The notes beneath the pieces were generated by a model, which did not search any database, had not been told where the DNA came from, and saw nothing but the letters and a program-made list of their open reading frames with translations. A DNA stretch of 64,000 bases, taken from the NCBI GenBank assembly GCA_910574455.1, contig CAJSYZ010000001.1, positions 3,207,424 to 3,271,423 on the forward strand, read 5' to 3'. How positions within the stretch are numbered: position 1 is the stretch's first letter; every line of letters begins with the position of its first letter. A program made the translations under genes and the position numbers. The stretch is from Trichaptum fuscoviolaceum. Lineage: Eukaryota; Basidiomycota; Agaricomycetes; Hymenochaetales; Trichaptaceae. This document shows positions 32,703 to 42,282 of the stretch, one piece after another.

Positions 32703-34410
32703 TATGACAGCATTTATCGACAAGTATTCGAGCTTTGAGGTTTTGCTTGCTTCACGCAACTTTAGTGGAACATACGTAACTTTTTTGTCTTTACATAACT
32801 TGTTACGCAACTTTTGTACGTAACTTTACACCTTTACTTACAGGTTTTAGCTTGCTACTCCTCACATTTTCAGCTCTCGGTAGTACAGCTCTACCTTACG
32901 TAACTATCTGCAGCTATACAGTGGTTCACATTAAGGTGTCTGTGGTTCAGAAAAGTTATACGTAACTTTTTTTTAGATACTATAGATATGTTATACCTTT
33001 CTGTACTGAAGCATTAGCCTGTATACCTTTTAAATATATTTCTTATTGTTGATTATCTTGTTTGGTTCCTTTCAATCAATAATAGTATTGCTGGAAATGT
33101 ATAATATCTTATCTAGTAAATTTACGAGAGTTGTTATATGATATATACAATAACTGACTTTTGTAATTACTTGGGCAAGTGGGTCAATGGGTTTAGCTCC
33201 CCAACTCTGGTAAAGGTTGGCAGGCGGAACCCTTCCTGCTTTGTAACCTATCCAACAGGCTACGGGTTCAACTCAGACTAATGTAAATAACTTTTGTAAT
33301 TGTTTTGTTTCTTTTGATTTAAATAAAAACAATTCTTATGTATTTTATCAGCTATAGATATTGTAATTCTGCTAGATTCCTGCATGTCTACACCAGTCCA
33401 TGTATAATTGGTGTTACAACTGTAGGGGTACATGTGGGCTGCAGAGTGTAAACAGTCTCTGGGGAAATACTAGGGAGTGTTACAACTGTCAGGCCCAGAC
33501 CCAAGCCTTGCCTAAGGGTGGTTGCGAGTTGAGGAAGCAGAGTGAGAGCGGAAGGGCAAACAAAATGCGAGGACAAAATAGCGAGAGACCAAGTAGTCGG
33601 GATTCGGGTTGAAGTTCCCGCAATCCATGATCCGGGATTCTACTGCGGGATCCTAAGATGAGTTATCAAGATTTTAGAGTCTGAGAGCGAGAAAAGTGCG
33701 TGACGGCGAGAGTGAGAGCATAAGAGTGAAGCAAGGATGGATCTTGAGGGCCTAGCTCGTAGAGTAGCCTAAAGACTTATGATATTTGAGTCAAGGGATA
33801 CATGACGAGTTTCTACAAGTTTATATACACGTAAGAGTCTGAGATAAGAAATGGGAAATGGGATATGTTTTCGGGACATGAAGGTGAGTCATGTAGCGAC
33901 ACGCGGGATTCGGAGAATTATTGTGGGACGTGTAGCTTACACAAGGAAACGGGGATGTATGTTAGAACAAAGGGTGACGGGAATGTGATCAGAGTGATTT
34001 GAAAATGGTGATAAAGGATAATAGATAGATTTCCACCTGTGATTCCCACCCTGTCAGTACCTAGTTAGCCAGTAGCCATGACTCATGGCTACTGGCTAGT
34101 TAGGTTCTGATGCGTCTAATTTACTATACTAATGCCGTCCCGTCAGTTTTGAGGGACTTTGACACTCACAGAGCTGCCCACCGGGCCCAGCTTGACCGAG
34201 GACCCTGGGGGCTGGCCTCGGCGACCGCCGTAAGGGTCTGTCCTGCGTGTCGCGCGCGCGCGCCGTGCCTTGGACCTTGCCGCCGCGCCTCCCACACGCC
34301 CACGACGCGCGTCGTCGCCGTCACCACACCCGTGCTCGCCGTCGCCGACAGCGAGCACGGCCGTCTCGCTCAATTTTTGTCCGTTTGGCTTCGTTTTTTT
34401 TGCATTATAT
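32703..34410 (+). repeat. Left arm of the large inverted repeat
   Basis: 1.7 kb, nearly identical in reverse complement to ~37078-39474 after removing 38342-39031. It contains an LTR-like block in reverse (33487-34056), a 31-bp-class hairpin around AGCCAGTAGCCATGA (~34065-34105) and a GC-rich tract with CG repeats (~34180-34375). Confidence 0.8.
33487..34056 (-). repeat. LTR-like block related to gypsy-3 LTR (left arm)
   Basis: 570 bp. Read on the minus strand it starts TGACAGGGTGGG and ends GGGCCTGACA, and shares the CCCTTAGGCAAGGCTTGGGT and CTTTAGGCTACTCTA phrases with gypsy-3 LTRs, but lacks the LINE fragment. No matching 5-bp duplication was found. Its mirror copy is 37428-37997. Confidence 0.75.
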
Positions 34411-37077
34411 GTAATTTAATGTTTAGATTATATTGCAATAGTAAAATTAAATTATCTACTACATAGTGCAATGGTGCCGGCAGAAAGAGCAACCAGTTCT
34501 ACAGCTGCAATGCCCACATCATGGCGGAGCACATACTTGTCCTGGGACGTTGCATTGGTCAGGGATAACCAAGCAAAGGTGTCAAAGACTTGTCCAACAA
34601 CGTGTGTCATGAAAGGGGCAACACCGCCGACCACGACAGATGTCTCAGCAGCAGGCAGGAGAAGCGGGAGCACACCTTGCCATCATTGTTGCTGTGACTC
34701 TGCACCTCGAAGTCGTCTTCCCGCAGAGCCCATCGCGGCCGCGCTTCACCGCCAAGACGCGCCAGGCGGACATTTCGTGCGTTGCACTCTTCCTGCCGTG
34801 CACGACGTGCCAGTGGTGGTTGATTGCATCCTTGGCCTCTGCTGGAGAGGCCTCGCGGTACAGGCGCCGACAAAGATAGAGCCTCTGTCGCGGATTTCTT
34901 GCAAGATTGCGAGGGCATTTGAAGGGGCCTGGCAAGCTCATTGCCGCTGAATGGGTTGTTTCAGCACCTTGGGTGCATGGGTGAGCCTACCGGCTACCAT
35001 ATCATCTAATAAAGACAACTATTAGCATGCATTAGAGTAGAGAAGGTTAATAAAACTTACTTGCAGTGAGCTTGCTCATACAAAGCTCTTTTATGGGGTG
35101 GAGGAGGAGTGTAAGACAGTGAGCAAGGCCCAAACGACGACAGCTACGAGGCCGCGCGTTGTCTCCAAACGTGAGAATGCGCGTCCAAATTAGGTATGTT
35201 TTACTTTTCTTTATTTTTGAGCATTCAAAACATATTGACTGCTCATCTTTGTATTGTGCTTTATATCAGGCACATGCATTATGCATCTTAATGATATAAT
35301 ATAGAGTGTAGCTGCGAAGTTGCATAACATAATGGGCTAAATTGGGCTCACAAATAAGCTGCGAGTGCTGAAGTGCAGCCTGTATGCATGCTAATGCATA
35401 TGTTTTTGATTTGTTTAAGCATAGCGCTTGCATGGATGTCTTTCAAACTTCATGAAGATCTAATATAAGTGTACTAATACTCACTAAAAAAGTTTCAGAG
35501 TGTGTAGAGACTGTAGTACTCCGATAGAATCTAAACAATGCTCAAAACTAGTACTTTTTGAATAAAATCATGCACATTACATGTTCTTCACTGAATAGAC
35601 ATACATTACCCTCATTAATAAATTCTGCAAGATATGTAACACTCAAGAAGAGATAATAAATGACCTTTTTAGAAGTTTTTGACGGAGTTTCACTAACTGG
35701 AGTTGTTGTCAGTGCTCAAATGTAGTTGAGGTCCGTGGGTTTCAGGTGAGTTTAGCTTAATCTCATGAATTCGAGTGCTCGAAATCAAGATCACTACATT
35801 CTAGCACACCTGCAACTCTAATTCCTCTTGCATTTGCATCCATTTTACGAGTACTCTTAAATGAAAAAGAGATCACAAATTTACAAGGTCAATTAAATAT
35901 TCTATTCCAGAAAAAGTGAAATGATCACTTGTAGAATCAATGTTTGCTTCACCTAGTCATAACGGACTAAACAATAAATACCAATAAAATCAGGCTCAAT
36001 GTATATTGTACAGCACTTGCATATCGCATAGCGTGCCTGAGTATCAGATGTGCTGCTGAAGTGTTTCTGGGCACGAAATGTGCTTGGAGATGCTTCAGTT
36101 GCCACATTCGGCAACTTCCGGGCGACGTTGAACGCGCGTGGACGTCGTCTTTTTGCGTTCAACGTCGTCCGTGTCCATCACGGATGGCCTCCAGGCCTCA
36201 AATTAACGTGGTAAGTTATCTATTTTTTTATGCTATCATTTGCTGTAAGCTAATGGCCTGCTATAGATGCCTCTTTATCCCTAACAGACACCACAGACAC
36301 GTCTGTGCTGTGGATACCACTCGACGGACACCACGGACACGTCTGCGCCGACGGACGTCTTTGCCAGCGCCCGTCACACATGCGAGCCGCAGAGGCTCGA
36401 ATATCTCCCGTGGTCTGTTGCCGCCTTGCGCAACCACTATTCTATGGCTTCCTTCAACGGCGCTGAGTGACGCACCTCTTGCATCGCTGCAATAGCTTCG
36501 AGTGCAGACCACTCTAGCAAAATTCCAATGGCTGCGGGGCTTCGGATTGTTGGCGGGGGAGGCTGCATGTGGATTCTGGAGTACCCAGCAGCAAGGGCCT
36601 GCGGCAGAGACTGCCCGGTGCATGTGCCTGCAGCCACGGTCAATTTCATCGCACAAGTCCTTTCCTTTCTCCTCATTTCCATCCCCCTCCTCTCCAACCC
36701 GCTATGGTGGCGCGAACACAAACATCAGCAGCGGGTGTCCTTGCCCTGCTCTTCAAACTAGAGGCCCCCATCAAGCGGCACACCCTCCAAGCTCTTGTCC
36801 CTCTCGTTCCCCAGCCTTCGCTGATGGCAACACCAAATGATCAGGGGTAGAATGAAGCATTCGTGGGCGGAATGGGGCGACCCAAGGGCGGCTGAAGTTG
36901 GGCAGGCGGAGATGCATGAAATATGCATAGAAGCGAGCCCGAAATGGTTGGACGGCGGGGACAGCTGACTGACAACAAGGACAGCAAAGAGAGATTTCTT
37001 GATGTATATTTTAATAGACAAATAAATATATTTATTGTTTCTCTATTCACAATTGCATTCTGCTATGAATTTAATGC
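34411..37077. other. Centre of the inverted-repeat element, gene-like islands of unknown identity
   Basis: I found no transposase. Three GC-richer islands look gene-derived. At 34471-34950 both strands are open. At 36061-36470 (plus) a frame ending ASRPQINV meets a GTAAGT donor at ~36211 and could splice at CTAACAG (~36288) into DTTDTSVLWIPLDGHHGHV..., ending at TGA ~36470. At 36528-36761 a 77-codon frame (MAAGLRIVGGGGCMWI) has a hydrophobic stretch. The rest, 34990-36050, is A/T-rich and featureless to me. Confidence 0.35.
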
Positions 37078-37427
37078 ATAATGCAAAAAGAACGAAGCCA
37101 AACGGACAAAAATTGAGCAAGACGGCCGTGCTCGCTGTCGGCGACAGCGAGCACGGGTGTGGTGACGGCGACGACGCGTCGTGGGCGTGTGGGAGGCGCG
37201 GCGGCAAGGTCCGAGGCACGGCGCGCGCGCGCGACACGCAGGACAGACCCTTACGGCGGTCGCCGAGGCCAGCCCCCAGGGTCCTCGGTCAAGCTGGGCC
37301 CGGTGGGCAGCTCTGTGAGTGTCAAAGTCCCTCAAAACTGACGGGACGGCATTAGTATAGTAAATTAGACGCATCAGAACCTAACTAGCCAGTAGCCATG
37401 AGTCATGGCTACTGGCTAACTAGGTAC

Positions 37428-37997
37428 TGACAGGGTGGGAATCACAGGTGGAAATCTATCTATTATCCTTTATCACCATTTTCAAATCACTCTGATCACA
37501 TTCCCGTCACCCTTTGTTCTAACATACATCCCCGTTTCCTTGTGTAAGCTACACGTCCCACAATAATTCTCCGAATCCCGCGTGTCGCTACATGACTCAC
37601 CTTCATGTCCCGAAAACATATCCCATTTCCCATTTCTTATCTCAGACTCTTATGTGTATATAAACTTGTAGAAACTCGTCATGTATCCCTTGACTCAAAT
37701 ATCATAAGTCTTTAGGCTACTCTACGAGCTAGGCCCTCAAGATCCATCCTTGCTTCACTCTTATGCTCTCACTCTCGCCGTCACGCACTTTTCTCGCTCT
37801 CAGACTCTAAAATCTTGATAACTCATCTTAGGATCCCGCAGTAGAATCCCGGATCATGGATTGCGGGAACTTCAACCCGAATCCCGACTACTTGGTCTCT
37901 CGCTATTTTGTCCTCGCATTTTGTTTGCCCTTCCGCTCTCACTCTGCTTCCTCAACTCGCAACCACCCTTAGGCAAGGCTTGGGTCTGGGCCTGACA
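37428..37997 (+). repeat. LTR-like block related to gypsy-3 LTR (right arm)
   Basis: 570 bp, mirror of 33487-34056. Has GTGTATATAAACTTGTAG near 37652, matching the TATA region of gypsy-3 LTRs, and shows the site where gypsy-3 LTRs carry the LINE fragment in uninterrupted form. Confidence 0.75.
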
Positions 37998-38341
37998 GTT
38001 GTAACACTCCCTAGTATTTCCCCAGAGACTGTTTACACTCTGCAGCCCACATGTACCCCTACAGTTGTAACACCAATTATACATGGGACTGGTGTAGACA
38101 TGCAGGAATCTAGCAGAATTACAATATCTATAGCTGATAAAATACATAAGAATTGTTTTTATTTAAATCAAAAGAAACAAAACAATTACAAAAGTTATTT
38201 ACATTAGTCTGAGTTGAACCCGTAGCCTGTTGGATAGGTTACAAAGCAGGAAGGGTTCCGCCTGCCAACCTTTACCAGAGTTGGGGAGCTAAACCCATTG
38301 ACCCACTTGCCCAAGTAATTACAAAAGTCAGTTATTGTATA

Positions 38342-39031
38342 CAGTATCAAGCAAAAGTATTGCAACAAGTTGAGCGCTTCATATCTCTACCACTTTTAAC
38401 TTATATCCAGAGATTCATACTGGAGATTCAAGATGAGATCCTAAGTGGCTCTGGCCCCCCTAGTGTAAAAGGAAATCTCCAAATTTGGAAGTTTCTAGAA
38501 TTAAAACGTAAAAATGCAAAAACGGCCGCTTAAGAGGAGACCTCTGCCAGACCTGCTGAATGTGGCAAAAGATACTCTAGCATGTTTGTATACCCTGAGA
38601 AAAAGAACCATATCAATTGAATTAGCGGATACGGAATTATAGCCTAGAAAAAACAGCTCCTCTACTGAAAATATATACAATTTCTCAATAAACAGTACTA
38701 AAAGTTGGCAGAGGAGCTGTTTTTTCTAGGCTATAATTCCGTATCCGCTAATTCAATTGATATGGTTCTTTTTCTCAGGGTATACAAATATGCTAGAGTA
38801 TCTTTTGCCACATTCAGCAGGTCTGGCAGAGGTCTCCTCTTAAGCAGCTGTTTTTGCATTTTTACGTTTTAATTCCAGAAACTTCCAAATTTGGAGATTT
38901 CCTTTTACACTAGGGGGGCCAGAGCCACTTAGGATCTCATCTTGAATCTCCAGTATGAATCTCTGGATATAAGTTAAAAGTGGTAGAGATATGAAGCGCT
39001 CAACTTGTTGCAATACTTTTGCTTGATACTG
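38342..39031. mobile_element. Palindromic Tc1/mariner-type MITE
   Basis: 690 bp, almost wholly a perfect inverted repeat (arms ~38342-38662 and ~38710-39031, ~45-bp loop). Ends CAGTATCAAGCAAAAGTATT with a TA duplication (38340-38341, 39032-39033), as expected for Tc1/mariner. The left arm of the host element shows the empty TA site near 33144. Short frames inside are arm remnants, not a transposase. Confidence 0.85.
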
Positions 39032-39474
39032 TATATCATATAACAACTCTCGTAAATTTACTAGATAAGATATTATACATTTCCAGCAATACTATTATTG
39101 ATTGAAAGGAACCAAACAAGATAATCAACAATAAGAAATATATTTAAAAGGTATACAGGCTAATGCTTCAGTACAGAAAGGTATAACATATCTATAGTAT
39201 CTAAAAAAAAGTTACGTATAACTTTTCTGAACCACAGACACCTTAATGTGAACCACTGTATAGCTGCAGATAGTTACGTAAGGTAGAGCTGTACTACCGA
39301 GAGCTGAAAATGTGAGGAGTAGCAAGCTAAAACCTGTAAGTAAAGGTGTAAAGTTACGTACAAAAGTTGCGTAACAAGTTACGTAAAGACAAAAAAGTTA
39401 CGTATGTTCCACTAAAGTTGCGTGAAGCAAGCAAAACCTCAAAGCTCGAATACTTGTCGATAAATGCTGTCATA

Positions 39475-40164
39475 GAGGCGGCAATTTTGTACGCAAAATG
39501 GTCGTCCGTCGCGACGAAGTAGGATTCGGCGTCGTGGTACAGGTCCCAATATTTTTCTGAGTACCGAAATCCCGGTGGGACAGCTTCCCATTCGGCCTGG
39601 GTCCTGTCGGGCCCCCAGGGGGTCTCGACTTCTTCTGCTATGGCGAGGCGGGGAAGCGGGACCAGGCGTTGCTGGTTGTCACACTGAGGCGGGCAGCGAT
39701 TGAGATCGACCACATCGTTGGTCCAGTCAATGGTTGGGTTATGGTGCCGCAACCAGTCGATCCCCATGATAATATCGTCGTCGCCAATATCCGCGACGGC
39801 CATGTCAACTGTTCTAAGTGTCCCTTCATCTCGACGTTGAGGACTACTTCCTTGGTGATGCGTCCAATCGCGTTCGGGGAATTGTCCGCGTTGCGCAAAA
39901 GTATCGGGATTACCAAGTCCCGGGTCTGGAGTCCGTGTCGCGAAACGTAGCGGGAATTTATGAAAGTTCCCGACGCACCGCTGTCTAACATTACTGTGGC
40001 TAAGGCATCCGTCTTTCCGTCGCTAACCTGTACCGGGAACTTCAAATGTCGTCGAAGACGACGGTCTATTGTAGAGATGGTTAAATACAAGGGACCATTA
40101 TTAAGAGAGTTCTTCGGCCACAAGGGCGGTTGGGTCATATAGGGCGCGACTGAGCAATACGACC
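39475..40164 (-). pseudogene. pol: gypsy-2 Pol, protease part
   Basis: Upstream part of pol, cut from the RT part by the inverted-repeat element. The protease motif is VMLDSGASGTFIN near 39985, preceded by FPVQVSDGKTDALA. A frameshift at about 39800 separates GHLEQL from the next conserved block (DDDIIMGIDWLRHHNP), which leads through PPGFRYSEKYWDLYHDAE to the insertion point. Confidence 0.85.
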
Positions 40165-41374
40165 CTACTGAAAATCCGCTGGGGGCGGGGCTTCGGGATT
40201 GTGAACGTTCTTGGCGGCGGGCGTCATGGCGGCGAATGCGTTCTGTAGCACGGACTGCTGCACATTCTGGACGTACTGTTCCGCCATACGTTTGAGCGTT
40301 TCTTCGAACGACTGGAGCACGGGGGGCGATGGGCTCGACGGGGACGTGGATTTCGTAGCCTTTAGGTTTCGGGATGGCGGTCGCGTTGGGCAATCGCTCA
40401 CCAAATGGTCTTTCTCTCCGCAGTAGTAGCATAGTCCCTTACTCCTGCGCTCCCGGCGCACCCTGTCAATCTCCATTGCGTTGGGATCCTTCGTCGAGCT
40501 TGCGCCCGCAGTCGGGATCGAACGCGGAGCTGAACTAGTGGTGCCGGGATTGCTTCGGGGCGTAGCCGCTGGCTTCGATACTGGTCCATAGGCGTGTGCG
40601 AGCCTTAGCTTCTCGTCCGTCTCGGAAACCCAATTGACGTAGGCATCGAACTTTCATATCCTTCGCCTCTGTGCTGGCGATGTGCTGGCGAACCTGGTCT
40701 TTGAGTCCCTTCCGGAACATGTCGAGGTAGATGACATCCGTCGTTGCGTCCTTGGGCCACCCGGTGAGGGCTTGGAGGGCACGGAACTGCGACGCAAACT
40801 CGGCGACCGTTCCGGTCTGGCGTAGGCGCATCAGCTTGTCGGCTGCGGCTTTGTCTGCATCGATTTCCCCGTAAGAGGCGCGAAGGGCGGTGAACAGGGC
40901 CTCCAGGCTGGCGGCTTCTGGCGGTGTCGGGATGTCCTGGAGTCGATCTAGAATGGGTCGTGCCCAGTCTTGCGCCGGTCCCCGCAGTAGCATCAGGGCG
41001 AATGCGACCTTGCGGGTTTCGTCCAGCCCCGGATGTTGTCCGAACAAGTAGAGCTTAATCTGGTGAATCCAGTTTTCCAGCTTGGCTCGTTCGCCTTCGA
41101 AGGTGTCGGGAAGCTTCATCTTGAGCCCTGCTCCACCCCCAGACGGGGAGGCGGGCTGGCTCGCGATTTGGGCTTCTAACGCCCGGTTGGCGTGCTTGAG
41201 CTGGGCGACTGTGTTCTGAACCTGATTGTGTTCGTTGACTAGCTTGGAGTAGCGTTTTTCGAGGGTGTCGAGGCGATCAAGGATGGGCTGGAGTTTGTCT
41301 TCCTCCATCGAGGAGTTCGGGGACGGGAAAGCGAAGGTGTCTGCGAGTCCTCCCCATTCCTGGTGGGACGACAT
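40165..41374 (-). pseudogene. gag: gypsy-2 Gag, one frameshift
   Basis: ATG 41374 (MSSHQEWGGL). A coiled-coil-like N-terminal stretch (DRLDTLEKRYSKLVNEHNQV) precedes a capsid domain (WIHQIKLYLFGQHPG, ALMLLRGPAQDWARP, VAEFASQFRALQ). Near 40655 the frame shifts; the next frame carries the CCHC knuckle CYYCGEKDHLVSDC (~40395-40440) and ends at TAG 40165-40167. Related to gypsy-1 Gag but only moderately similar. Confidence 0.85.
40171..40177 (-). promoter_or_regulatory. Predicted -1 frameshift heptamer GGATTTT
   Basis: Gag codons read GAT TTT CAG TAG, preceded by G, giving G GAT TTT two codons before the stop. The pol frame is -1 here. The sequence resembles the known MMTV pro-pol type heptamer GGATTTA and parallels GGGTTTT of gypsy-1. 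Confidence 0.6.
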
Positions 41375-41450
41375 CGCTGGTCGGCGGTACGGGTGCGGGG
41401 GTAGAAGTAAAGAGCGTGAGGGTGTCGAGTCCGAGCGGCGGTGAGCCAGG

Positions 41451-41461
41451 ACTTTTGACCT
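41451..41461 (-). promoter_or_regulatory. gypsy-2 self-priming primer-binding site
   Basis: RNA sense AGGTCAAAAGT, two bases inside the LTR, complementary to ACTTTTGACCT in the LTR (plus-strand form at 41760-41770). A TATA-like TAAATAG lies ~26 nt upstream of that LTR sequence, which puts the expected RNA 5' end at the primer, as in Tf1. Confidence 0.75.
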
Positions 41462-41463
41462 AA

Positions 41464-42282
41464 TGTTACGACCGTCGGGAATTGTAGCGGGAAACAGTTT
41501 CGGGAAACTGGAATTCGCGACAAGAACCCGCGTTCGGGAATCTGGATTCGCGACTGGGAACGAGCGTGGGAATTCAGGCGGGGAAACGCGCGTGAATCTA
41601 TCCAGGCGCGTCGCGGGATTCTCAAGGCCAGCTAGGACTCTTCACTGCTTTGAACGTCAAGTAAGCGGATCCCTAAGGAAGCACTCCACAAGTAAGTATT
41701 GCGCAACTAACTACACAGGAGAAAAGAGAGAGATCGCACCTAAGGAAGCACTCCACAAGAGGTCAAAAGTGGGGTGCTCCTTACGATGCCTACAGCTATT
41801 TATCTACTTCGTAAAGACTGTATAGTTAATCTACGCTAAGTGTCCTTGCGCAATGCGCACCTATCTACTACAAACGATACATGCTATGACCGCAATGCTA
41901 GGCATGTCCATCCCGTCTCTCCAGATGGCTACGGCCTGTCCGTGGACGTCAGCGTCCGGTCCGGGGCCGCGACTAGCCAGACTAGGTATGCCAGACTGTT
42001 GCAGGTCGTCACCTTGAGGTACTAGCGGATTAATGAGCGTATGTTGATAAGTGAATGTACGTGTGCCGTGGCGGGTCGTCGTAAATGAGTGTGTGTATGC
42101 GTGCATGGTTGCCGGGACGGTGGTGCGGGATAAGTCACGTGAGCATGGGATCGTGCGATTCGGGAATGAGGTTTCGCGCCGGGAATCCAATGGCGGGATT
42201 CTCCCCGCGGGATTGTCTGCTCATGTCGGGATCCTTGGCGGGAAAGTGCGGGAAATGAGAAAAGGAGCCCGGGATCTCGACA
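41464..42282 (-). repeat. gypsy-2 5' LTR (right copy)
   Basis: 819 bp. Duplicated phrase at 41672-41692 and 41739-41759, then AGGTCAAAAGT at 41760-41770. The ccgga duplication follows at 42283-42287. Confidence 0.95.

Larger units (their letters stand above)
32703..39474. mobile_element. 6.8-kb element with ~1.7-kb inverted arms
   Basis: Inserted in gypsy-2 pol; AGGCG flanks both sides (32698-32702, 39476-39480) and the homologous gypsy-1 protein is uninterrupted here. Ends read TATGACAGCATTTATCGAC inward from each side. Left arm 32703-~34410 pairs with right arm ~37078-39474 (less the MITE). The outer arm is A/T-rich with repeated ACGTAACTT motifs, typical of subterminal transposase-binding repeats. 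Each arm includes a mirrored LTR-like block. The ~2.67-kb centre has no recognisable transposase. Confidence 0.75.
37078..39474 (-). repeat. Right arm of the large inverted repeat, with a MITE inside
   Basis: Mirror of 32703-34410. A few differences are CpG-type. A 690-bp MITE at 38342-39031 is present only in this arm, so the left arm supplies its empty site. Confidence 0.8.
28797..42282 (-). mobile_element. gypsy-2: chromodomain Ty3/gypsy element, split by an inverted-repeat element
   Basis: Minus-strand element with 819-bp LTRs (28797-29615 and 41464-42282, about five differences), duplication ccgga (28792-28796, 42283-42287), self-pri­ming site at 41451-41461, gag, pol, and a purine tract GGAGGGGGGTAA before the 3' LTR (29616-29627). 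A 6.8-kb element at 32703-39474 disrupts pol between protease and RT. Gag has a frameshift and RT has YLDN for YLDD, so the copy is inactive. Two further solo LTRs of this family lie in the window. Confidence 0.93.

Noticed and set aside
33175..33280. tRNA-like sequence (TGGGTTTAGCTC...GGGTTCAACTC) in the inverted-repeat arm, mirrored near 38215-38320
   Set aside because: A B-box-like GGTTCAACTC is present, but no acceptor or T-stem pairs could be formed, so I do not call a tRNA gene or SINE head.
34180..34375. GC-rich frames in the inverted arms
   Set aside because: Open on both strands because of CG repeats; no conserved protein pattern.
38840..39046. 68-codon minus-strand frame in the MITE
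   Set aside because: A mirror remnant in the palindrome; no DDE or helix-turn-helix pattern sufficient for a transposase.
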